Assembly: GCF_003391395.1 (NCBI RefSeq)
Contig: NZ_CP024190.1
Span: forward strand, 2,046,001-2,110,000
Length of the DNA: 64,000 nt
Source of the DNA: Mycobacterium marinum
GTDB taxonomy: Bacteria > Actinomycetota > Actinomycetes > Mycobacteriales > Mycobacteriaceae
Direction of reading: 5' to 3'
Both the position numbers and the translations under genes were made by a program. Under the pieces are notes generated by a model. It was not told where the DNA came from. It searched no databases and saw only the letters and a list, made by a program, of their open reading frames with translations. Within the stretch, counting starts at the first letter, position 1; each line of letters opens with the position of its first letter. This document shows, in pieces, positions 49,901-56,241 of the stretch.

Positions 49901-52252
49901 GCCCTGGCCGGTGACGGGGGCGACGGCGGTGCCGGCGGGTCCGGCGGTGATGGTGGTGCCGGCGGGTCCGGCGCGGCCGGTGCCGCCGGGGATAACGGCA
50001 CCTACCACGGTGGCCGCGGTGGTGACGGTGGCCACGGCGGCACCGGCGGCGACGGCGGTGCCGGGGGCGACGGAGGAGCAGCCGGTCACGCACAAGCGGC
50101 CGGCTACGCCGATGGCACCCGCGGTGCGGGTGGGTCCGGTGGCGCCGGTGGCGCCGGCGGGCTGGCCGGCGACGGCGGCCGGGGCGGAAACGGAGCCGCG
50201 ACAACCGGTGGCGCCGGCGGCGACGGCGGCAATGGCGGTGACCCGGGTGTCGGCGGTGCTGGCGGTAAAGGCGGTGCCGGCTCGACCAACGGATTGAGTG
50301 GACTAGGCGGGTACAGCCCCACCAGCGGCGGCGACGGCGGCGACGGCGGCGACGGCGGCAGCGGTAGCGCCGGCACCCTCTCTGACCCACCGGGCGATTT
50401 CGGCGGAGCCGGTGGGCGGGGCGGCAACGGCGGGGCCTACGGCAACGGCGGTAACGGCGGCGACGGCGGGACCGGCGGCGACGGAAGCCAAAGCCTGAGC
50501 GGCGATGGCGGTGGTCCCGGTGGGCATGGCGGTGCTGGAGGCGTGGGAGGTGCCGGAGGAGTCCTCGGCGGCAACGGTGGGGACGGCGGGACGGGGGGCA
50601 CCGGCGGCACGGGTGGTCTGGGCGCGCACGGTGAGTCGCAGGTGGACGCAAACGGCCTGAACGGCGGTACGGGCGGTCTCGGGTCTGCTGGCGGCGCCGG
50701 CGGCGACGGCGGCAACGGCGGAAAGGCCCACGCAACCGGATTCCACGACGGCGCCGGCGGCCGAGGAGGCGACGGCGGCCAAGGAGGCACCGGAGGGCAC
50801 GGCGGCGAAGGCGGTGACGGCAAAGCCGGGTACAACCAGCGGGCTGGAGGAGATGGTGGTGCCGGTGGAGACGGCGGCTTCGGCGGCAGCGGCGGCACCG
50901 GCGGCCTCAACGGCGACGGCACCAGAGCCGCCGGAGGCGCCGCCGGCATTCGAGGGATCGGTGGCACCGGCGGCAGCGGGGGAGACGGACTCGGTGGCCG
51001 CACCGCGACCGGCGACGGCGGCCACGGAGGTAACGGCGGTGCCGGTGGTTACGGTTCTGTCGGCGGTGTCGGTGGCAGCGGCGGCGACGGCGGCAATGGC
51101 GGCCAATCTGGTACACCCCGATACGGAGGCCACGGTGGTAACGGCGGCGACGGTGGCGTCGGCTCCGTGACCGGCGGAAGAGGCGGTGCCGGCGGCGACG
51201 GCGGTCACGGCATCGACGGTGCCGGAGGCTTATTCGGCCCGAGCGGCGGTGGCGGTGGTACTGGCGGTAATGGCGGGACCGGCGGCTCCGGTGGCACCAA
51301 CGGCACCGGCGGAGTCGGCGGGGCCGGTGGCAATGGCGGCAACGGGGGCACGGGGTTCAGTACGAATACCGCGGCCAGCGGTGGCGCCGGTGGCGGCGGC
51401 GGCCGAGGCGGTGGCGGCGGCGATGGTCTGATCGGCGGCGACGGGGGCAGCGGCGGTAACGGAGGTAACGGGGCGGCCGGCAGCACAGCGGCCGGCAACG
51501 GGGGCCGCGGTGGTACCGGTGGCATCGGTGGCGCCGGTCGTACCAACAGCGGCGACGGTGGCAGCGGTGGGAATGGCGGCGCCGCCGGCGAGGTCGGGCA
51601 AACCGCTGCAATCCTGCAAGTGGACCCCGGCGTTGGTGGCGCCGGTGGCGACGGCGGCGAAGGCGGCTACTCCAACACAGTCGGCGGCGTCGCTGGCAAT
51701 GGCGGGACTGGTGGTGCCGGTGGCGCCGGCGGCACCCTCGATCACAACGTCGTCTTTACCTCCTCCGGGCGCGGCGGGGTCGGCGGCACCGGTGGTGTTG
51801 GCGGCTCCAGCACCTACGGCACCGGCGGGGTCGGTGGCGCCGGCGGGACCGGAGGCACGGCCGGTGCCGCGGATGCCAATAACTATGCCGCTGCCAGCGG
51901 CGACGGCGGGACCGGCGGGATCGGTGGCGCCGGGGTCACCGGCGGCGACGGCGGCCGAGGCGGGACCGGCGGTAGAAGCACCTTTGCCGGCACCTCCGGC
52001 ACCGGTGGGATCGGCGGTATCGGCGGCCTCGGCACCGCCGGGGTCGGCGGCTACGGCGGGGACGGTGGCACCGGCGGCACTGGTAACGGCGCTACGGGGG
52101 GCTACGGCGGTGCCGGCGGCCGAGGCGGCACCAGCACCATTGACGGACAACGCATTCCCGGCTACAACGGTGGCCCAGGCCAACCTCCTCCACCCGGCTA
52201 CGCCGGTCCGCCCGGCGCCGGCGGGACCGGCGGCGCCCCCGCAAGCCCCTGA
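46940..52252 (+). CDS. PE_PGRS family protein (1770 residues)
   Basis: PE_PGRS proteins are surface or secreted proteins exported by ESX type VII systems, mainly in slow-growing mycobacteria. Residues 1-94 are a PE domain (VSFVSVVPEWVAAAATDVAG, SVVGAANAAAAGATTSV, RALGAGAGAYAGAEAAA). A linker with the typical AVNGPAVALWGRPLIGDGADG follows. From about residue 115 to 1740 the protein is glycine-rich GGxGGxGG PGRS sequence, ending in a Pro-rich tail GQPPPPGYAGPPG. I choose GTG 46940 because it gives the standard PE start; TTG 46916 and GTG 46931 are in frame. Within the PGRS part, blocks anchored on AQAAGYADG recur at 48761, 49430 and 50090, with a diverged copy at 50726. The gene is not at this site in M. 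tuberculosis. Confidence 0.93.
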   Translation: MSFVSVVPEWVAAAATDVAGIGSVVGAANAAAAGATTSVTAAAGDEVSVAIAALFGGFGREYQAVCGQWAEFEQRFARALGAGAGAYAGAEAAAVGTLSPLGVIEQGVWGAVNGPAVALWGRPLIGDGADGAAGTGQAGGAGGLLWGNGGNGGSGGVGQNGGAGGSAGLIGRGGAGGAGGLSGGSGAGGAGGVGGNGGWLWGAGGDGGAGGVGAVSGGVGGGAGRAWLWGAGGAGGAGGQGMGLDGGAGGGGGQGGLVYGGGGAGGAGGVGGEVGGGGVGGTGGAGGAAGLIGHGGAGGGGGAGDGGSTGGAGQTGGDGGRAGDGGVGGRGGWLAGAGGDGGAGGVGGVGGAGGGGADGLVLGSDGGDGGDGGTGGAGGTGGAGGAGGLISLFGGQGAGGAGGAGGAGGLAGDGGAGATGTFAGGGSGTGGAGGDGGTPGVGGAGGAGGAGSIAGAHGSEGARPLSGNGGSGGRGADSAVLGGTGGAGGNGGLYGNGGAGGAGGNGIAGSRGLTAITAGDSGTAGHDGGAGGDGGTGGLGGALAGHGGDGGAGGTGGDGGAGGSGAAGAVGEDGTVADPDGGRGGDGGSGAGGGAGGAGGNGGTGGDAQAAGYADGVRGAGGSGGTGGAGGLAGDGGRGGDGAVGLGGDGGDGGHGGDSGPGGSGGAGGNGGSTGLHGLSGATPTSGGNGGAGGEGGRGAIDIAGGTGGAGGDGGTYGDGGDGGAGGDGVTGSQGLTATTPGGSGTNGGAGSAGGAGGSGGLGGTLAGHGGDGGAGGAGGDGGFGGSGATGSSGDQGSAADPTGGRGGDGGSGADGGAGGTGGDGGAGGQAQAAGYADGTRGAGGNGGAGGSGGLAGDGGRGGDGAVGFGGAGGDGGHGGNTGAGGVGGRGGVGSTTGLTGLGGHSPTNGGNGGAGGGGGNGAVDIAGGVGGAGGNGGLYGNGGHGGDGGDGVNGERGLTAIAPGGSGTDGGAGSVGGAGGAGGNGGALAGDGGDGGAGGSGGDGGAGGSGAAGAAGDNGTYHGGRGGDGGHGGTGGDGGAGGDGGAAGHAQAAGYADGTRGAGGSGGAGGAGGLAGDGGRGGNGAATTGGAGGDGGNGGDPGVGGAGGKGGAGSTNGLSGLGGYSPTSGGDGGDGGDGGSGSAGTLSDPPGDFGGAGGRGGNGGAYGNGGNGGDGGTGGDGSQSLSGDGGGPGGHGGAGGVGGAGGVLGGNGGDGGTGGTGGTGGLGAHGESQVDANGLNGGTGGLGSAGGAGGDGGNGGKAHATGFHDGAGGRGGDGGQGGTGGHGGEGGDGKAGYNQRAGGDGGAGGDGGFGGSGGTGGLNGDGTRAAGGAAGIRGIGGTGGSGGDGLGGRTATGDGGHGGNGGAGGYGSVGGVGGSGGDGGNGGQSGTPRYGGHGGNGGDGGVGSVTGGRGGAGGDGGHGIDGAGGLFGPSGGGGGTGGNGGTGGSGGTNGTGGVGGAGGNGGNGGTGFSTNTAASGGAGGGGGRGGGGGDGLIGGDGGSGGNGGNGAAGSTAAGNGGRGGTGGIGGAGRTNSGDGGSGGNGGAAGEVGQTAAILQVDPGVGGAGGDGGEGGYSNTVGGVAGNGGTGGAGGAGGTLDHNVVFTSSGRGGVGGTGGVGGSSTYGTGGVGGAGGTGGTAGAADANNYAAASGDGGTGGIGGAGVTGGDGGRGGTGGRSTFAGTSGTGGIGGIGGLGTAGVGGYGGDGGTGGTGNGATGGYGGAGGRGGTSTIDGQRIPGYNGGPGQPPPPGYAGPPGAGGTGGAPASP
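48300..50960 (+). repeat. Macro-repeats of about 660 bp inside the PE_PGRS gene
   Basis: Four diverged units, each about 210-223 residues, are marked by non-glycine anchors in the same order: GLYGNGG-type, GLTAI-type, GGRGGDGG, AQAAGYADG and GLxGLxGxxPTxGG. The AQAAGYADG anchor lies at 48761, 49430, 50090 and, as AHATGFHDG, 50726; spacings are 669, 660 and 636 bases, all multiples of three. The boundaries given are approximate. Confidence 0.75.
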
Positions 52253-52361
52253 CCCCCGCGCGGTGGGCCGTGTGCCGGTCGAACCACGATGGGGGAGCAG
52301 AAAGCCGCGGTTGGTTCGCAATCCCGGCTGCGGCCGCGGGACGGATGTCAAACTGGAGCAC

Positions 52362-53456
52362 ATGGCCCAAGAGTTGATGTTTGAGGAGCCGCGTCGCGGG
52401 AAGCCGCCGCGGCACCTTGCCGATTTCGACGCGGAGGGCCGCGCGTCGGCAGTGGCCGCGCTCGGCCTGCCGCCATTTAGGGCCAAGCAGCTGGCACACC
52501 AGTACTACGGTCGGCTGATCGCCGATCCCCGTCAGATGACCGACCTGCCAGCGGCGGTGCGTGAGCAGATCGCCGAAACGATGTTCCCGAACCTGCTGAC
52601 GGCGGCGCGAGAGGTCACCTGTGATGCGGGCCAGACGCGAAAGACGCTATGGCGCGCCACCGATGGCGTCACCCTCGAATCGGTGCTCATGCGCTACCCG
52701 CAGCGCAACACGGTGTGCATCTCCTCGCAGGCAGGCTGTGGGATGGCGTGTCCTTTCTGCGCGACCGGCCAGGGAGGCCTGACCCGCAATCTGTCGACGG
52801 CAGAGATCCTCGAACAGGTACGGGCCGCGGCCGCGGCGTTGCGCGATGAGTTCGGTGATCGGCTGTCGAATGTCGTGTTCATGGGCATGGGGGAGCCGCT
52901 GGCCAATTACGCCCGGGTGCTGGCGGCGGTACGTCGCATCACCGAACCGCCGCCGATGGGCTTTGGCATTTCGGCCCGATCGGTGACGGTGTCGACCGTG
53001 GGTCTGGCGCCCGCGATCCGCAAGCTTGCCGATGAACGCATCGGCGTCACGCTGGCGCTGTCATTGCATGCGCCCGACGACGAATTGCGCGACACGTTGG
53101 TGCCGGTCAACAACAGGTGGAAGATCAGCGAAGCCCTCGAAGCCGCCCACTACTACGCTGAGGCGACCGGTCGTCGGGTGTCCGTCGAGTATGCGCTGAT
53201 CCGTGAGGTCAATGATCAACCCTGGCGGGCTGATCTGCTGGGCAAACGACTGCATCGCGCGCTGGGGCCGCTGGTCCATGTCAACCTGATCCCGCTCAAC
53301 CCGACGCCGGGCAGCGATTGGGATGCGAGTCCCAAGCCGGTGGAGCGGGAGTTTGTCAAACGCGTTCGTGCACAGGGGGTTTCGTGCACCGTCCGGGATA
53401 CTCGTGGCCGCGAGATCAGCGCCGCCTGCGGACAGCTGGCCGCCGAAGGCGGGTAG
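52362..53456 (+). CDS. rlmN: Dual-specificity 23S rRNA/tRNA adenine-C2 methyltransferase RlmN
   Basis: RlmN is a radical-SAM enzyme that methylates A2503 of 23S rRNA and A37 of some tRNAs. The ATG gives 364 residues, equal to M. tuberculosis Rv2879c. The iron-sulfur cluster cysteines are C126, C130 and C133 in AGCGMACPFCATGQGG. Other marks are VVFMGMGEPLANYARVLAA, SVTVSTVGLAPAIRKLA and HVNLIPLNPTPGSDW. The C-terminal catalytic cysteine is C356 in SAACGQLAAEGG. The last ten codons coincide with the first unit of a 58-bp tandem repeat that continues past the stop. It follows the PE_PGRS gene by 109 bases. Confidence 0.96.
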   Translation: MAQELMFEEPRRGKPPRHLADFDAEGRASAVAALGLPPFRAKQLAHQYYGRLIADPRQMTDLPAAVREQIAETMFPNLLTAAREVTCDAGQTRKTLWRATDGVTLESVLMRYPQRNTVCISSQAGCGMACPFCATGQGGLTRNLSTAEILEQVRAAAAALRDEFGDRLSNVVFMGMGEPLANYARVLAAVRRITEPPPMGFGISARSVTVSTVGLAPAIRKLADERIGVTLALSLHAPDDELRDTLVPVNNRWKISEALEAAHYYAEATGRRVSVEYALIREVNDQPWRADLLGKRLHRALGPLVHVNLIPLNPTPGSDWDASPKPVEREFVKRVRAQGVSCTVRDTRGREISAACGQLAAEGG

Positions 53457-53633
53457 CTGGAGCGTGGGCGATTGGGGCTGGGCCTGCGGACAGCTGGCCG
53501 CCGAAGGCGGGTAGCTGGAGCGTGGGCGATTGGGGCTGGGCCTGCGGACAGCTGGCCGCCGAAGGCGGGTAGCTGGAGCGTGGGCGATTGGGGCTGGGCC
53601 TGCGGACAGCTGGCCGCCGAAGGCGGGTAGCTG
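53424..53633 (+). repeat. 58-bp tandem repeat (3.6 copies) overlapping the rlmN stop
   Basis: Units start at 53424, 53482, 53540 and 53598; three are complete and the fourth stops after 36 bases. They appear identical by eye. Unit 1 begins at the codon for A355 of RlmN and contains the last ten sense codons and the stop, plus 25 bases of downstream sequence. The unit length, near that of mycobacterial MIRU/VNTR loci, and the perfect copies suggest a variable-number locus. 58 is not a multiple of three, so extra copies fall in shifting frames after the stop. Confidence 0.93.
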
Positions 53634-53703
53634 CAGCGGGTGCGATGAACCGCGTCAGTGGGTATTACGTCATCAAGGCAAACACCAGTAAGTGAGGTCT
53701 GCT

Positions 53704-54225
53704 ATGACTGTTCGCCCTACGCCCCGCAATCGTTGGTTTGCCGCGGTCCTGATGGCCAGCATGGTCGCGCTTGTCCTGACCCTCGGCCTGATCGCCGCCC
53801 CGCGCGCCCGCGCCGCCGATGATCGTCTCGATTTCACCGCGACGACGCTGGGCGGCGCGCCCTTCAACGGGGCCAGTCTGCAGGGTAAGCCGGCGGTGTT
53901 GTGGTTCTGGACGCCGTGGTGCCCGTTCTGCAACGCCGAGGGCCCCGCCGCCAGCCAGGTGGCGGCCGCCAACCCGGGGGTCACATTCGTCGGCATCGCC
54001 GCGCATTCGGACGTGGGTGCGATGCAGGGCTTCGTCGCCAAATACGGGCTGAACTTCACCAACATCAACGACGCCGACGGCGCGATCTGGGCGCGCTACA
54101 ACGTGCCCTGGCAGCCGGCCTGGGTGTTCTATCGGGCCGACGGTTCCTCGACGTTCGTCAACAACCCCACCTCGGCCATGTCCCAGCAGGAACTGGCCGA
54201 CCGTGTCGCCGCGCTGACGTCCTGA
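53704..54225 (+). CDS. mpt53: Secreted thioredoxin-like disulfide protein MPT53
   Basis: MPT53 is a secreted, oxidising DsbE/thioredoxin-like protein. The ATG at 53704 has TGAGGT about 8 bases upstream and gives 173 residues as in M. tuberculosis. Residues 1-38 are a signal peptide (VLMASMVALVLTLGLIAAPRARA). The mature thioredoxin fold shows GKPAVLWFWTPWCPFCNAE with the C-P-F-C active site, and the cis-proline region YNVPWQPAWVFY. The next gene, a CcdA-like membrane protein, should pass electrons to or from it. Confidence 0.94.
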   Translation: MTVRPTPRNRWFAAVLMASMVALVLTLGLIAAPRARAADDRLDFTATTLGGAPFNGASLQGKPAVLWFWTPWCPFCNAEGPAASQVAAANPGVTFVGIAAHSDVGAMQGFVAKYGLNFTNINDADGAIWARYNVPWQPAWVFYRADGSSTFVNNPTSAMSQQELADRVAALTS

Positions 54226-54238
54226 TTCCCCGACCCCG

Positions 54239-55111
54239 ATGAATTCGGCCCTGGTCGCGCTGGCCTTCGCCGCCGGATCGGTGGCCGCGCTAAACCCATG
54301 CGGATTCGCGATGCTGCCCGCATACCTGCTGTTGGTGGTGCGCGGGCAGCATGGCGGCGCGTCGGGGGAGGCTGCCTCTCCGATCGGCGCGGTTGGCCGA
54401 GCCATCGCCGCCACCATGGGGATGGCGCTCGGTTTCCTTACGGTCTTCGGTGCCTTTGGCGCTTTGACCATCTCGGCAGCTTCCACGGTGCAGCGATACC
54501 TGCCCTACCTGACCGTGCTGATCGGTGTGCTGCTTGTCGGCCTTGGGGTCTGGCTGCTGTCGGGGCGTGAGTTGGCCGCGCTGACCCCCAGCGGGTTTGG
54601 TCCGCGATGGGCGCCAACGGCCCGCTTGGGCTCCATGTACGGCTACGGCGTCAGCTATGCCGTCGCCTCGCTGTCCTGCACCATCGGCCCGTTTCTCGCG
54701 GTAACCGGGGCGGGCCTGCGGGGCGGTTCAATCCTGGGCGCGGTGGCAATCTACCTGGCCTACATCGCGGGCCTGACCATGGTGGTCGGCGCACTCGCCA
54801 TTGCCGCGGCGACCGCCAGCTCGGCACTGGCCGACCGGTTGCGGCGGGTGCTGCCGCTGGTCAACCGGATCAGCGGTGGGTTGCTGGTGGTAGTTGGGCT
54901 CTACGTCGGCTACTACGGCTACTACGAGGTGCGGTTGACCTCTGGTCTACTGGTCGATCCCCAAGATCGGGTGATCGGTGCGGCTGGCCGCATCCAAGGT
55001 GAGTTGGCCGGCTGGGTCCACCAGCACGGTATCTGGCCGTGGGTGGTGGCGCTGACGTTGCTGGTGGCCGGTGCGTTCAGCGTCAGTTGGTATCGGCGGG
55101 CCCGTCGCTAA
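54239..55111 (+). CDS. CcdA/DsbD-like membrane thiol-disulfide transporter (Rv2877c)
   Basis: A 290-residue integral membrane protein of the CcdA (DsbD transmembrane) family, which carries reducing equivalents across the membrane. Six to seven hydrophobic helices are visible. The paired redox cysteines are in helix 1 (AALNPCGFAMLPAYLL) and in the matching helix 4 (VASLSCTIGPFL), both in N/S-x-C contexts as in CcdA. The ATG lies 13 bases after mpt53, so the two form a redox pair. The C-terminal end (WVVALTLLVAGAFSVSWY) is a further helix. Confidence 0.9.
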   Translation: MNSALVALAFAAGSVAALNPCGFAMLPAYLLLVVRGQHGGASGEAASPIGAVGRAIAATMGMALGFLTVFGAFGALTISAASTVQRYLPYLTVLIGVLLVGLGVWLLSGRELAALTPSGFGPRWAPTARLGSMYGYGVSYAVASLSCTIGPFLAVTGAGLRGGSILGAVAIYLAYIAGLTMVVGALAIAAATASSALADRLRRVLPLVNRISGGLLVVVGLYVGYYGYYEVRLTSGLLVDPQDRVIGAAGRIQGELAGWVHQHGIWPWVVALTLLVAGAFSVSWYRRARR

Positions 55112-55141
55112 GCGGCGCGCGCCGAGTTGGTCGGGAAACCG

Positions 55142-55396
55142 CTATCGGAGCCAGCCGCGCCGGCGGCCCCACAGGTCACGAACCAGGACGGCCAACGTCA
55201 GTACAGCGAACCCGATGAGGAACCAGTCTTCGACATGGCCGACGTGGTTGCCGCGCAGCATCGCCAGCAGAAACAAAAAGGCGCACGCTCCGGTGATGTG
55301 CCAGGTGCGGTAATTGATCCGGCTCCATCCCCAGCGTGCGGACGGCACCTCGGCGATATCGACGCCGGTGAAAGGCTCCACCTCAGTACTGGCCAC
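55142..55396 (-). CDS. Small two-helix membrane protein (DUF2631-like, Rv2876)
   Basis: An 84-residue protein with a soluble N-terminus of 34 residues (ASTEVEPFTGVDIAEVPSAR) and two hydrophobic helices: WHITGACAFLFLLAML and DWFLIGFAVLTLAVLV, joined by a polar turn RGNHVGHVE. It ends with a basic tail WGRRRGWLR. Its position between the CcdA-like gene and mpt70 on the - strand matches Rv2876. Family function is unknown; topology suggests both ends in the cytoplasm. The start at 55396 has a modest binding site. Confidence 0.82.
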   Translation of the reverse strand: MASTEVEPFTGVDIAEVPSARWGWSRINYRTWHITGACAFLFLLAMLRGNHVGHVEDWFLIGFAVLTLAVLVRDLWGRRRGWLR

Positions 55397-55560
55397 AGCG
55401 ATTCCTCCGGATGGGATTGGCTACTGCACGTCTTCGAATCGAACCCGATCATTCTGGCACATCTGCCCGAAGCGCAGACCGGGGTCATCACCTTTGTGCT
55501 ACCCGTCCGGAGGAATCGCCGTAGCGAAATGCGTCGCCGCTGCCGGTGATGCCTAGCTGG

Positions 55561-56154
55561 CTAGCTGGGCGGCATCAGCACGGTGTCGATCATGTACACC
55601 ACGGCGTTGGCGGTTTGCACTCCGCCGCAGACCACGGCCGCGTCACCGACCTGTAGGTCATTGCCAGAACCGGTGACGGTCAGCGAGGCGCCCTCGACGG
55701 TGCTGTGGGTGCCGACCACCTGCGACGGACTCAACTGCCCGGGGACCACGTGATAGGTGAGGATCTTTTTCAGCAGCGGCGCATCGGTTTTCAACGAATC
55801 GATCGTTGCGGCGTCGATCTTGCCGAACGCGGCATCGGTCGGGGCGAAGACCGTGAATTGGCCGCCGTTGAGGGTGTCGACCAGGTTCACCTGCGGGTTG
55901 AGCTTGCCGGACAACGCCGAGGTCAGCGTGGTGAGCATCGGGTTGTTCGACGCCGCCACCGCGACCGGTTCGGCCGCCATGCCGGCTACCGACCCCGGCC
56001 CGGTCGGCACTTGCTGTGCGTAGGCACTGCATCCGGGGCCGACCAGCGTGTCTGGCGGGCTGGCCATCGCGCTCGGAGCGGTGGCCACCACCAGGCCTAC
56101 CGCAGCGGCTGCCGCGAGACCGGTTGCTGCAATTGCTGGGTTGTGGAACTTCAT
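55561..56154 (-). CDS. mpt70: Secreted fasciclin-domain antigen MPT70
   Basis: MPT70 is a major secreted antigen with a single FAS1 (fasciclin) domain; its host or bacterial partner is unknown. The 197-residue protein has a signal peptide ending near AMAS (residue 32) and no lipobox, which separates it from the lipoprotein paralogue MPT83. The mature sequence begins PPDTLVGPGCSAYAQQ. FAS1 motifs are FTVFAPTDAAFGKIDAATID (H1 box) and ILTYHVVPGQLSP (H2 box), with the disulphide pair in GPGC and VVCGGV. A ribosome binding site AAGGAG precedes the ATG and a SigK-like promoter lies about 41-68 bases upstream. Confidence 0.94.
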   Translation of the reverse strand: MKFHNPAIAATGLAAAAAVGLVVATAPSAMASPPDTLVGPGCSAYAQQVPTGPGSVAGMAAEPVAVAASNNPMLTTLTSALSGKLNPQVNLVDTLNGGQFTVFAPTDAAFGKIDAATIDSLKTDAPLLKKILTYHVVPGQLSPSQVVGTHSTVEGASLTVTGSGNDLQVGDAAVVCGGVQTANAVVYMIDTVLMPPS

Positions 56155-56194
56155 TGCCTATGGCTCCTTTGTTGTCGGGTGGATCTCTGACTGT

Positions 56195-56222
56195 TATTCG
56201 GAGCCGCAGCGGTTTTGGATCG
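56195..56222 (-). promoter_or_regulatory. SigK-like promoter of mpt70
   Basis: On the - strand CGATCC (56217-56222) is followed after 16 bases by CGAATA (56195-56200). The SigK consensus known from mycobacteria is CCATCC and CGAAT, and mpt70 is an established SigK target. The -35 has one mismatch. Confidence 0.6.
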
Positions 56223-56241
56223 GTGTTGTGGGAAAAATAAT

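Noticed and set aside
53318..53572. Frames running through the 58-bp repeat as separate small genes
   Set aside because: They are repeats of the rlmN end in shifted frames and have no binding sites.
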